Of a DNA stretch of 64,000 nt, positions 8,701 to 17,191 are shown in pieces. A program made the position numbers and the translations under genes. The first letter of the stretch is position 1; every line of letters begins with the position of its first letter. The DNA comes from JALRHH01 sp964590315. GTDB taxonomy: Bacteria; Patescibacteriota; Saccharimonadia; Saccharimonadales; JALRHH01. Location of the stretch: NCBI GenBank assembly GCA_964590315.1, contig CAZPVS010000003.1, positions 1 through 64,000 of the forward strand, in the 5' to 3' direction. The notes beneath the pieces were generated by a model. It did no database searches. It saw only the letters and a list, made by a program, of their open reading frames with translations, and had not been told where the DNA came from.

Positions 8701-10955
8701 CCAGCCGAGTATATTTGGCCAAATCTTTCTGCTGCAGTCCCTATGGTTGTGCCCGCTGTAATCGTGTCCGGCACCGTAATATCGGGAACTACTACGGGTG
8801 GTACTACTACAATCTGGACATCATTGGCTGCTTTTATCCGATCAGTGACCTGATCGAGAAATACTAGAGTAGGCCTCCCGGTGATAGAAGTGAGCATGTT
8901 GTGCCAAGGACTTACATTCATGTATGGCCTACTGACCGAGGTGAAACTGGAGCATGCCTCGTCGGTGCAGGTGACCATATATACTTCCGTGCTGTACGAA
9001 GAACCAGACCACTGGTAAACTAAATACGCAAAATGCGGTTTGCCGTTTTCAAAATAGAGTGAAGAAATGGTGGATCCTTTTCCGTCTGTGCGTTCATCAA
9101 TGAGTACATCACTAACGGAGCTACATAAGGTATCCAAACATGAGGCATAGTTAATGGTCTCTCCATTGATATTTTCATCCTCATAAATAAGGTGGACAAT
9201 CCCATCCTCATCTTCAGCCATAGAGATGTAGTATCCGTTAATAGTTCCGTAGTTTACATTGTTATGAATTGAGCAATCAGAGCTAACACATCGCGTTAGT
9301 GTCATGCTATCCGTCGATGGGTTGCGGTAGCTAATATACACCGACCCAGTAGAAGTGGTCAGTAAATCGATAGATTCGTAGTACTGTTCGTCATCTGGCC
9401 CAATTTGCACATTGTTATTGCTGCTACATGTTGTATTTAAGCACTGAACAAATCTCAGCTGTTGAATACGAGGATTTGCTGACCATGAGTTATAGTCATC
9501 ATAAGCGACCCGCGCCAGACCATCAGGCCCGACCGTGACGACACTAATATATGAATACTCCATTGTCGTACCAATTATTTCATCTGTATAAACATCACAA
9601 TTAGCATCTGAGCACCGTACAAGATGAATTACGTTAGGCGAGGCATATTCAATATACGATATGTAGATCTTGTCATCACTACTCAGTGCAATCGATGGCG
9701 TGTCAGTCCAATCATCAGGATTGGATGCGACAACCTTACGAACGCTTTGCGTACATTCGGCGTTCATACACCGAGTGAAAATAACTTCTGAAGTGTATTG
9801 ATCAATATAGACAAATCGCAAGAACCCATCGGTGCCTTTTGCAACCCATCGCCTCGCATCGTTATAGGCTCCTCCTGTGTCAGCAGTGAGGATGTACGCA
9901 CCGTCGTTACTCGTATATCCTGGGATCGTATAACCAGGAGTGAAGCTTCCGGGCGTATACGATTCTTTGATGTTAGGTATTAAATTACCAACTTTAATAT
10001 TTTTATTCAGGGTATCTGCAGAAATCAATTTTTCACCTGTGGCAGTTTCTACCGTAAATGTATCCACGGCATTGCTTGCCGCACGTAAGTTAACCTTCCG
10101 CGCTCGAATAGATCCATCTAACGCGATATCGCCTGTTTGATTGATGGCGCTAGGCCCTTGCAGACGCACACAATTCGCGCAGCTCGTGGCGTTTATTCCT
10201 GTTAGCTGCGAGCCGTCGCCCTGGAAAGATCCTATAAATGTACCGTTAGCCAAACCTTTAAACGTACCGGTAGATTCTCCTGCAAACGAGCCGGATGCGT
10301 TTCCACTAAACGATCCCCTACTTGCTCCACTGAAACTTCCACTAATGCTTCCTTGTAGATTCTGCGCAATGACGGTGCCATTGATAGTCAGCTGCCCGTT
10401 AATATTAGTATTTCCTGTAACCTCGAGGCTTGCAAGTCTTGCTTGCCCTTCAACGACCAAATCTTGGCCGACTCGTAAATTATTACCAATCGAAGCGTTG
10501 CCTTGTAGAGTGGAACTTCCTTTAACGATAAGGTTCGCCCCTACGCCAAGCGTTCGATCACCGAAATCAATATTTGAGGACTCATTCTCGTCTTCAAGCT
10601 GCTGATTTAATTGGCTCGATTGAAACGTATTTTTGTCCTCATTTTTTTGCGCCTTATATATAAGAATAAAACCGCCCACAATTACGGCAGCTAAAATACC
10701 ACATAATAGAGCAGTTCTTAGCTTTGAATTATTTTTATATACCCGGAGTAGTGCAGGAGCTGATTTATGCATATCTCCGTATACTTTTTGATTAGCTACA
10801 CTGCCCTCAGAGAATGTCGTGTCCATGGGTAACGCTTCTGTAGAACGGATAGCTTCTTGCACTCTATCTTCAATATTCTCAAGAGATTCCGCTTCTGGCT
10901 GCGAGGATATGCCATTAGTAGCATTCGGCTTTTGTGAGGGGTTATTTAAATACAT
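5745..10955 (-). CDS. Giant membrane-anchored surface protein with beta-propeller (LVIVD) repeats
   Basis: This 1736-aa protein has a polar cytoplasmic tail (1-80), one TM helix (about 81-100, TALLCGILAAVIVGGFILIY) and a very long extracellular part. About residues 125-270 form short strand repeats like a hexapeptide or bactofilin stack (SGSFSGASRGSFSGNASGSF). About 385-670 hold repeated blades with paired Cys (RCMNAECTQS, RCSDANCDVY) that resemble BNR/sialidase-like propellers. About 885-1170 hold five or more LVIVD-type repeats (VYDVSDPLNPV, IFDISNPLQPV, VIDISDRHNP). Fibronectin-like strands follow (YYYRISAINAVGNES). The C-terminal 120 residues form a further beta domain. An A-rich leader (GCAAAAACAAAA) precedes the ATG, with no clear Shine-Dalgarno. 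The role is probably a surface adhesin or coat; a specific ligand cannot be named. Confidence 0.85.
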   Translation of the reverse strand: MYLNNPSQKPNATNGISSQPEAESLENIEDRVQEAIRSTEALPMDTTFSEGSVANQKVYGDMHKSAPALLRVYKNNSKLRTALLCGILAAVIVGGFILIYKAQKNEDKNTFQSSQLNQQLEDENESSNIDFGDRTLGVGANLIVKGSSTLQGNASIGNNLRVGQDLVVEGQARLASLEVTGNTNINGQLTINGTVIAQNLQGSISGSFSGASRGSFSGNASGSFAGESTGTFKGLANGTFIGSFQGDGSQLTGINATSCANCVRLQGPSAINQTGDIALDGSIRARKVNLRAASNAVDTFTVETATGEKLISADTLNKNIKVGNLIPNIKESYTPGSFTPGYTIPGYTSNDGAYILTADTGGAYNDARRWVAKGTDGFLRFVYIDQYTSEVIFTRCMNAECTQSVRKVVASNPDDWTDTPSIALSSDDKIYISYIEYASPNVIHLVRCSDANCDVYTDEIIGTTMEYSYISVVTVGPDGLARVAYDDYNSWSANPRIQQLRFVQCLNTTCSSNNNVQIGPDDEQYYESIDLLTTSTGSVYISYRNPSTDSMTLTRCVSSDCSIHNNVNYGTINGYYISMAEDEDGIVHLIYEDENINGETINYASCLDTLCSSVSDVLIDERTDGKGSTISSLYFENGKPHFAYLVYQWSGSSYSTEVYMVTCTDEACSSFTSVSRPYMNVSPWHNMLTSITGRPTLVFLDQVTDRIKAANDVQIVVVPPVVVPDITVPDTITAGTTIGTAAERFGQIYSAGIDLQSVRSDPLLIVDRQTGLDATAGSIASFRVDGVETVSISSTGEFIVGGASADKQLRVDAEANLFVGYQAAFTGTPALLNLASSSNTPTKLLSAFSTGGAELLNIDADGNIHAGNTILCKGCSLPQYLVGTHNIKSWYSTPTLNGDVLYAYTTHHNITVYDVSDPLNPVKGVTFTQGMADSKIAIKDNYGYNFSYYPEEKLIVYDLSDKANPTIVTTVPTPLGQPRDIEVHGQYVYVISYFGELLIFDISNPLQPVMVSRASFGLNAIFGMEVNGDTIYIHSTNDVYAIDIAQPQQPLLVSHLQLTGQPAAGKVLLRGNYLLYPAFTSTGQVGVIDISDRHNPRQILGSTGMFTGDSIFSSMHDVGDVMYIVYKKDGLGEDIKRTYVYQYDISNLAEPVFVKSAEITTKERTSRWDRTIFVGPYLYDFGYATNKLNIYGSYQSTFQGLKSATLKVSSKAAFEGTIEVGGTARFSATTTIAAGADLVVQGLETPGLPSMETGSYDSLGRLSPGTYYYRISAINAVGNESQASNEFTFTPYPVRYSVPHTDASPGDPGMLMGDYRYRYTYVTAFGEGGEVSADSESNIVSVNGQKVSLSNIFAPQTSTITHINIYRCDAPLCASYNFVGSLLNPRTGSYVTYTDDNPIPGAAMPDINTAHTDTNYVRFSFTPVEGAVKYRIYRSTTSGSGYTYQEVVPEVNWGNHRITDWGALGTPGNPTGNSFGGRIAVGKASATKSLDVFGDALFKSSVNATSAFVIQNASAVTLLSADTVNQRIGVGLGNPAATLHISAASGTLFRVTDTTATARDVINVADGGATIFRNQTDSTTAFRIQNAAGATVLTINTTNLRVEIASGSDLLFAGAGNTRNALTKTFTCTTTEAVNDVVIITGSATVGRTTTANSNRVAGVVVAKPTTTSCIIAFSGVAQVNFGANATPAAIGDPVVTSSIAGMAQSSTAPNAGAKLGNSTSAKDGTNLVWVLLAGN

Positions 10956-11086
10956 TTTTGTTTTTGCTTACGCTACCTAAATCGTAGCATCTTTCTTTTA
11001 TGATGAAAAGCATTTGTACAAGTAAAATACAGAGAGCGATACGCGTGAAGTTCGCGTAGTACAAAGCGCTGTGTGCAACGGAGTAT

Positions 11087-14000
11087 TTAACGAACATCTC
11101 GACCCTCACACCACGCATGCGAGCCAGCAGCAAAAGTTCCCGTGCTTGCAACTATTTGAACTGAAGTAATTTGTGTGGTCGTACTGCCCCATACACCACC
11201 TCCGCTGAAACGGTTTACTTGCGCAGTGATCGCTTCCGCTCCAACCCCGGTCCAGTCAACAGCTTTTCGAGTATCTGAGAAGTTTGTAATATTGATATCA
11301 GCGCTAAACGGTATGGTACTTCCGGCAGATGTAAGTGCAATTTGAGTTGCAGATGTACCCTGTGCATCAATAACGGTCGTACCGGTAATACCATAGATAT
11401 TCCAGCCATACTGAGCGGTTGCAACGTTATTGAATCGCAAGTACGGAATAGTACCTGCAGCAGAGCGACTTTTAACATCGATTCGACAATGGATATACTC
11501 AACTGTCCTGTTTAGCGCGATATTGATCGTGCCGTTTGCTACCCCAAGAGTCGTCTCGCCAAGCACCACGTTGGTCGTACAATCACTCCATGAGCCTCCT
11601 TCGAAGCAACGGTTCTTTTGATCGCTGCTATTGTAGTAACTACCGCCGTTAATACCTGTTGGATCAGCGGTACCGCTGTCGAGGACATGCAAGATGCTCG
11701 TGCCATCAGGTGTGCTTGAGCCGATCTGCACGAGACTGCCTGTTGTGTTTACAGTAAAGAATGATATGGATCCAGTAGCATTACGTACCTCAAGCGCCAC
11801 TGTAGAGTCTGTGCTTATTTTAGTCTGACCTACTACTTCGACTGCTCCACTGTTGAGGATAGTAAAGACACCGGCGCCATTCTTCTGGAGAGTCAGTATG
11901 TTGCCACTCGCACCCGTCTTATTTATATATATAGAGCTATCCGTACTGGAGTCAGTCTGAGCGGTTGCTTCACCTAGTTTGATAAAGCCACAGTTAGCTG
12001 AGTCAGTAAGACAAATAGTGCCATCTTCATCCGGTAATTGTATAGTACGCGAGCCGGTTACAGAACCGGACACCAGTGTTGACGTATTGCTGTTCGCGGC
12101 GTTGTGGAATAGTAATGATCCGTTAAGACCACTGGCCCTACCAAGCCCAAGCACGCCGTCCTGGTTAATAAATGTAAGTACTTGGCCGCTTTCATTCTGG
12201 GCCTCGAATATATTTGCCAACTGACCGTTTACACGCTGCAATACCAATCCTTTATTAGTACCGCTGCCTGTTGCAATAAGTGCTTGGGCGGCATTATCAC
12301 CAGTCACCGGCGTATTAATACTCAGACGATTACTTGGTGTAGCATTATTTATACCGATGGTGTTGTCTAGTGCATTAATGACCAGCGTGTCGCTGTCAAA
12401 GTTCAGCCCATTTGGCAAACTGACACTATCACTGAAAATACTGAACGCATCGCCGGCCGCATTACCGATGTTTGCACCCCCACTCAAATAAGCCAAACCT
12501 GTAAATGTTGCATCGCCATTACTTGCCAGAGCTAGAGCCGTACTGCTATTTGTAATAAAGTTGAGGCCCTGCACATCGGTGGTACCAAGAATTGCCGTTT
12601 CACCAAAGGCATTACCGTCTTGCTCGAATGCAAGACCACTCCCGGATGTTGGCTCGGTAACCTTTTCTGCGCTCGTCCACGACTGGCCTGCTACCGCGAG
12701 ATGGCTCCCAGTTGAACCTGCTTGCGAACAGACAACTTCATAATATTCACTCGCTCCGGTGGTTTCAATAAACGCAGATGCGGTATTGGTTGTATATCGA
12801 TCTGTAGCATCGCGTCCATAGGCATATGATCCACTCGGAATAACGGATGTAGTCCCGTTGAACCGGACTTCACAGAACACGTTATTTCGGGTGGCTCCTT
12901 GATTGGCCCCTGCGACAGAGTAAGAGACTTTGTACCAGCCAGGGTCATCAAGGTAAATTCTGCTCGGGTTCACGGTGGTACTATGCGTAAAGCCGGTGTC
13001 TTTCTTTGTTTCAGTGTTCCACGGAATCGATGCAGGCGTGCCGGTATTGAGATCTGTTCCACCGGCTGCGTCGTATGCCTGAATCAGTGAGACTGATAAC
13101 GGACCACTGCCTCCGCCTCCCCCGCCACTGGTTAATGAGACCCACTGAATCCCATTATAACCTTCAAAATCGGTACCCGACCACCGGAGCGCTCCCGCCG
13201 TCGTACTCAAGGAGTTACCGAGAATCAGACCATCGCTAAAGGTAGGCCGAACCGTGAATGTCTGCCCTCCGTCCAATAGTGTCACATTACTCGATAGACG
13301 GTTATCATTCACGGTGCCCGCCGAAATATTATCAGCATCAAGATTGGTGATACTAGCGCCATCACCGCTAAAGTTTAATGCTGAGATACCACCCTCCACG
13401 GCCAAATTCGCGACGGCAGATCCTGCAGTATTCACAATAGATAGGGTCGTATCACTTGCGTCATTAAGCTCGATTGAGGTTGCCCCCGCTGCCAAACGAC
13501 GGAGTACTGCATCACTCAGCACTAGTACATTACTCGAAGAGTCTAGTACCAGATCACCGCCATTCCCTGTTGCAATCGTAAGTCCATTGAGCGCACTTAA
13601 GTTGGTGCCCACACCGGTAATTGAGCCGGCTTCCGTAATACCGCCCGCGTTATTATCCACCCCCCCTATGACACTTAATCCACCTGATGCAACCGCAACA
13701 GCACCATTGAATGTAGCAGTGCCATCAACACCGATAGTCATACGCGTTTGATTATTAGTGATGAATGCGAGCCCGAAACTATCTTGCGTACCGATAACTG
13801 CGGTATTACCAAATGAGTTTCCGCCCTGGGTAAACCATAGTCCGCTCGTTGTACTATCTGGAACTGCAGTCAAGAAACTGCCGGCATATACCACGACAGC
13901 CGATGCACTGGTAGTATTCTGCGCCCACTGGAGGGCTACCGTTCCTGCGGTACCGCCTGTCTGTACCGTACCGACGACCTCGTAGACATCTGCTGTCGTG

Positions 14001-15115
14001 TTACCAGTAATAATCCCCGATGAAACTCCGCAGCCTAAGTTTCCGACTGCAACTGCTCCCTCGCCGTCAATGACGCCCACCGAACACGTTGAGCCGGCAG
14101 GAGCGCTCACCGCAAATTTAATATCCGGTGTCGCATTAGCGTTAGCCTGTACGACAAAGCGGAAAGTCCATGTCTCATTCGCACCCACACTGAATTGTAG
14201 ATCGGGGTCATCTTGAAGCGTTGTATTGTTCGTTTTGGTCTGATTGGCACTTTTTACAACCGTTTGCGCCCCAAATGAGCTAGAGGGCGCACTGCCACTG
14301 GTGAATGACAACCATGAGGCACCGTTGTATCCCTCAAAATCAGTTCCGGTCCACCGTACAGTGCCGGCGGTCGTACTGCTTGAATTACCAAGGGTTAACC
14401 CCGTTCCGATCTGCAGACTGCCTGCTGCTGCGACATTACCGCTTTTATCTACCGTAAGAACATCACTTCCGTCGCCCTGGAGCTGCAGCAGACCACCACC
14501 GCCTACTTGGTTCAAGCGAAGTCCTGCATTTGCGCTTGAAATGAGCTGTAGTGCGCCGGGCGCTTTCTGTAATAGATCGTCACCTAAGACTGAGCCTCCG
14601 GTAATCGTCAGCGTATCAGCCTGACCTGCCCGGAACGCGTACGGTACAGCGGTGAGCTTGATCCGCGGCGTCATTTCACCGTCCCCATTCACGTTAAGCG
14701 TGAGCCACTTCTCCTGTGACCAGTCAATGGTGCCAGAGAATGGAGTGACCGTACCGAGGTAGGCATTAAAGTAGCCGTTCTTTACCACAACCGTTTGTGT
14801 CTCTGTCCATTCATTCGTACCACCTATATCAGCAGTGTATAGCTTAAACTCAACCGAATAACTGCCGTCAGTGACGAGTGATCCGCCGCTATTCATGAGC
14901 CGTGCCTGGAAGTTAAGCGTACTCGCAGTCGCAGCATGCACGTGCGCACTCTCGCCCGCGCGCGTATATGTATATACTGTGATTAACAGAGGTGATGTAA
15001 TAAAAATTAAAATAACCCCCACAAGCCATCTTTTGATGGTTGTAGAGGTTAGTCGCTTGCGTAATCCGGAATACGCACCGCGTAGCCCTGTGGGGCCAAG
15101 TATCAAGTCAGTCAC
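11087..15115 (-). CDS. Giant exported surface protein with N-terminal TLNFQARL domain and tail-fibre-like repeats
   Basis: The 1342-aa product starts with GTG (AAGG just upstream) and has a hydrophobic export segment at about residues 30-50, with possible signal cleavage after AHVHA. A domain beginning TLNFQARLMNSGGSL (about 66-160) is shared with the 2768-aa protein at 23251-31557. The middle consists of short beta repeats of the kind seen in phage tail fibres and S74-associated proteins (ILGNSLSTTAGALRWSGTDF; SGTDFEGYNGASW occurs twice). Two jelly-roll-like segments with single Cys pairs follow. The last 150 residues form a Cys-containing beta domain ending AAGSHAWCEGRDVR. It is probably an extracellular structural or adhesive protein. 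There is no LPXTG or other known sorting motif. Confidence 0.83.
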   Translation of the reverse strand: MTDLILGPTGLRGAYSGLRKRLTSTTIKRWLVGVILIFITSPLLITVYTYTRAGESAHVHAATASTLNFQARLMNSGGSLVTDGSYSVEFKLYTADIGGTNEWTETQTVVVKNGYFNAYLGTVTPFSGTIDWSQEKWLTLNVNGDGEMTPRIKLTAVPYAFRAGQADTLTITGGSVLGDDLLQKAPGALQLISSANAGLRLNQVGGGGLLQLQGDGSDVLTVDKSGNVAAAGSLQIGTGLTLGNSSSTTAGTVRWTGTDFEGYNGASWLSFTSGSAPSSSFGAQTVVKSANQTKTNNTTLQDDPDLQFSVGANETWTFRFVVQANANATPDIKFAVSAPAGSTCSVGVIDGEGAVAVGNLGCGVSSGIITGNTTADVYEVVGTVQTGGTAGTVALQWAQNTTSASAVVVYAGSFLTAVPDSTTSGLWFTQGGNSFGNTAVIGTQDSFGLAFITNNQTRMTIGVDGTATFNGAVAVASGGLSVIGGVDNNAGGITEAGSITGVGTNLSALNGLTIATGNGGDLVLDSSSNVLVLSDAVLRRLAAGATSIELNDASDTTLSIVNTAGSAVANLAVEGGISALNFSGDGASITNLDADNISAGTVNDNRLSSNVTLLDGGQTFTVRPTFSDGLILGNSLSTTAGALRWSGTDFEGYNGIQWVSLTSGGGGGGSGPLSVSLIQAYDAAGGTDLNTGTPASIPWNTETKKDTGFTHSTTVNPSRIYLDDPGWYKVSYSVAGANQGATRNNVFCEVRFNGTTSVIPSGSYAYGRDATDRYTTNTASAFIETTGASEYYEVVCSQAGSTGSHLAVAGQSWTSAEKVTEPTSGSGLAFEQDGNAFGETAILGTTDVQGLNFITNSSTALALASNGDATFTGLAYLSGGANIGNAAGDAFSIFSDSVSLPNGLNFDSDTLVINALDNTIGINNATPSNRLSINTPVTGDNAAQALIATGSGTNKGLVLQRVNGQLANIFEAQNESGQVLTFINQDGVLGLGRASGLNGSLLFHNAANSNTSTLVSGSVTGSRTIQLPDEDGTICLTDSANCGFIKLGEATAQTDSSTDSSIYINKTGASGNILTLQKNGAGVFTILNSGAVEVVGQTKISTDSTVALEVRNATGSISFFTVNTTGSLVQIGSSTPDGTSILHVLDSGTADPTGINGGSYYNSSDQKNRCFEGGSWSDCTTNVVLGETTLGVANGTINIALNRTVEYIHCRIDVKSRSAAGTIPYLRFNNVATAQYGWNIYGITGTTVIDAQGTSATQIALTSAGSTIPFSADINITNFSDTRKAVDWTGVGAEAITAQVNRFSGGGVWGSTTTQITSVQIVASTGTFAAGSHAWCEGRDVR

Positions 15116-15185
15116 CTTGAATGTTTTGTTTTGGTTTTATTTTTGTTTTGATCCGAAAGTTTTTGTTTTGGTCAGATCTGTAACT

Positions 15186-15215
15186 ATTCTACATCTGTAG
15201 TAACGGATGTGTAAA
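15186..15215 (-). promoter_or_regulatory. Putative promoter of the 1342-aa surface protein gene
   Basis: The minus strand shows TTTACA (15210-15215), an 18-bp spacer and TAGAAT (15186-15191). It lies about 75 nt upstream of the GTG start, with an A-rich CAAAACA-type leader between. A short perfect inverted repeat (CAGGAA/TTCCTG, about 15222-15236) sits just upstream and could be an operator. Confidence 0.45.
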
Positions 15216-15304
15216 CCATGTTCAGGAAAGTTCCTGTGTATAACTTTACAAGCAGAACTAAAATGTCATAATTAGTATTACTATACTAGCTGTTTAATAC
15301 CAGT

Positions 15305-15332
15305 AATGTTACTTACTGAATGTTACTTACTG
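15305..15332. repeat. 14-bp perfect tandem duplication over a stop codon
   Basis: AATGTTACTTACTG occurs twice in direct tandem (15305-15318 and 15319-15332). The second copy contains the stop codon of the 263-aa gene. Confidence 0.9.
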
Positions 15333-16118
15333 TAGGTTGGTGACGTACTCTGCCCAGTCATGATTATCAATTTCTTTCGACGACTGGATGAAAATCAGCA
15401 AATCTTTTTTAGCAAAGATGACAGTCTGCGGACCCTTGGCAGAGGTTCCCAAGAATGCAGTCGGATTAGCGGTACTAAGCACCTCAGTGGCGGCAAACTC
15501 TTCTGCGAGCTTTTTAACCCTGTTTTGCGTATCCTCCTTGAGTGAGGGAGGGAGTTGTTGTTGGCTGATAATAATCGGCACTCCCCCAATAGAGTCCTGG
15601 AAGTTAACAACTTTCTTTTCGGGGTCAAACTTCACCGTCATATCCGCCTCAGCACTCTTCCCCTTCGGTAAGATATACGCAAAATCTGGCTTCACTTGAT
15701 TTTGGCTCAACACAGCCTTGGTATCAATCCCCGTCTGGGCTACGTCATCATGTTGGGTGTTCTTTAATACAAAGACTCCTCCTACCACGAAAAGCAACAA
15801 TACCGTGCCCACTGTAAGTGGTTTTGCATTTTTCTTGACCACCCGAGGGACCCGTAACTGTGGCCGCTGCACATGCGGGAGGGCTATATGTATAGATACG
15901 CTGGGGGATTTTTGAATGGTCTGGGGGGCCGCAGAAGAAGTTGTATCGATTGCAGAGCTACGGCGTATCGGTCTCCGTGCAGGTGCTTGGGCAACACGGT
16001 GGACTGCCCGTTGTCGTATACGAGTCCGAATGCTTGTCGGCACTGGATCATCAGATAGCCACTCAAGCCATTCATCATTATTCTTATTGGACTTAAATCG
16101 CCCGAGATCTATCCCCAT
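15327..16118 (-). CDS. Single-TM protein with basic cytoplasmic N-terminus, unknown function
   Basis: The 263-aa product has about 100 polar residues rich in Arg, Pro and Ser, one TM helix at about 103-120 (LTVGTVLLLFVVGGVFVL), and an extracellular domain of about 140 residues (FAYILPKGKSAEADMTVKFD; GTSAKGPQTVIFAKKDLLIFIQ in part). I do not recognise the family. The topology recalls anti-sigma or membrane-tethered regulatory proteins, but no sigma-binding motif is evident. It is divergent from the beta-lactamase-fold gene (90-bp gap). A TACAAT box sits 11 nt before the ATG, so the leader is only a few nt long and there is no Shine-Dalgarno. A 14-bp tandem repeat overlaps its stop codon. Confidence 0.7.
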   Translation of the reverse strand: MGIDLGRFKSNKNNDEWLEWLSDDPVPTSIRTRIRQRAVHRVAQAPARRPIRRSSAIDTTSSAAPQTIQKSPSVSIHIALPHVQRPQLRVPRVVKKNAKPLTVGTVLLLFVVGGVFVLKNTQHDDVAQTGIDTKAVLSQNQVKPDFAYILPKGKSAEADMTVKFDPEKKVVNFQDSIGGVPIIISQQQLPPSLKEDTQNRVKKLAEEFAATEVLSTANPTAFLGTSAKGPQTVIFAKKDLLIFIQSSKEIDNHDWAEYVTNLQ

Positions 16119-16207
16119 AGTTACATACTATTGTAGCAGAAGTCGCCTTCTTCTCCCCTTGGCCGTACTTCGGAAACAATAAAAAATATGTAATACTACC
16201 TACTATC

Positions 16208-17170
16208 ATGGGCATAAGAGCGTGGATTGGGGTAGTTATAGTCGTAGCGAGTGGTGCTTTTCTGCTTGGCTGGATGTTTAATCCGGGGCCTGACCGACCA
16301 GACTCAACTCCTACAAATAGTGCAGACCATCCGCTTCTTGCAAAACGAATTTTTATTGAAGATCCGAGCAATACTATTATTAATTTTAGCCCGTTACGTT
16401 CTTCGGTCAGAGAATATTTTTCTCAGAATCAGCTCAGGGGCAGTCTCTACTTTGAATATCTACCGACGGGTACATCAATTAGGGTAAATGGTGACTATCA
16501 ATTCCGTGCCGCCTCGCTCATAAAGCTACCTGTGGCAATGGAGTTGTATAAAGCCGAGGAACTTGGCAAGCTCTCTCTTGATCAAAAAGTTCAGCTCCGT
16601 CAAGAGTGGCTTAATAGTGACTACGGTAATCTATACAAAAAAGGCACCGGATATGAGCTGACGCTGCGGGAGGCAGCCCGAGTCTTATTAACAGACTCCG
16701 ATAATACTGCCCTCCGTGCTATTTTGGCATCGACTGAGACCGCTCTCGAGACAAAAGACCGAGCGCTTGGTTCACTTGACATTGAATTCTCACAAACCAG
16801 TGACGAAGGAATAGATATCGGTACCCGGTCTTACAGCTCGTTTTTGAAATGCCTCTACTTTGCCTGTTACGTCAGCAAGGAGCACTCTCAGGAACTGCTT
16901 GAGTACCTTACGCAGACAACATTTGATAAACGACTCGTGGCAGGAATTCCAGATAAAGAAGTTAAGATTGCCCATAAAATAGGCGTGTATAATACGCAAA
17001 TACAAAGTGATTGCGGTATTATTTATCTTGCTAAGAACAACTACGTCTTGTGTGTCATGCTTCAGGGCAATGATGATGTGGTTACGAATAATCATATCGC
17101 GGAGTTGTCTCGCGTCGTATATGAGTACGTAAAGACCCCGAGGTCCACAAGTACCAACACATCACAATAA
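16208..17170 (+). CDS. Membrane-anchored serine beta-lactamase/transpeptidase-fold protein
   Basis: The 320-aa product has an N-terminal membrane anchor (about 5-24) and a class A beta-lactamase-like fold outside the cell. The active-site triads are visible: Ser103-x-x-Lys106 in AASLIKLPVA, SDN at 164-166 in LLTDSDNTAL, and a KTG-like triad KIG at 257-259 in AHKIGVYN. The segment expected to hold the omega-loop Glu of true class A beta-lactamases (ExxLN) shows no such motif. It may therefore be a penicillin-interacting transpeptidase, an esterase or a D-amino-acid peptidase rather than a resistance enzyme. It is plus-strand, an island among minus-strand surface genes, and is convergent with the Kelch gene (21-bp gap). 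Confidence 0.8.
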   Translation: MGIRAWIGVVIVVASGAFLLGWMFNPGPDRPDSTPTNSADHPLLAKRIFIEDPSNTIINFSPLRSSVREYFSQNQLRGSLYFEYLPTGTSIRVNGDYQFRAASLIKLPVAMELYKAEELGKLSLDQKVQLRQEWLNSDYGNLYKKGTGYELTLREAARVLLTDSDNTALRAILASTETALETKDRALGSLDIEFSQTSDEGIDIGTRSYSSFLKCLYFACYVSKEHSQELLEYLTQTTFDKRLVAGIPDKEVKIAHKIGVYNTQIQSDCGIIYLAKNNYVLCVMLQGNDDVVTNNHIAELSRVVYEYVKTPRSTSTNTSQ

Positions 17171-17191
17171 AAACACGCTACCCCCGTCCTA

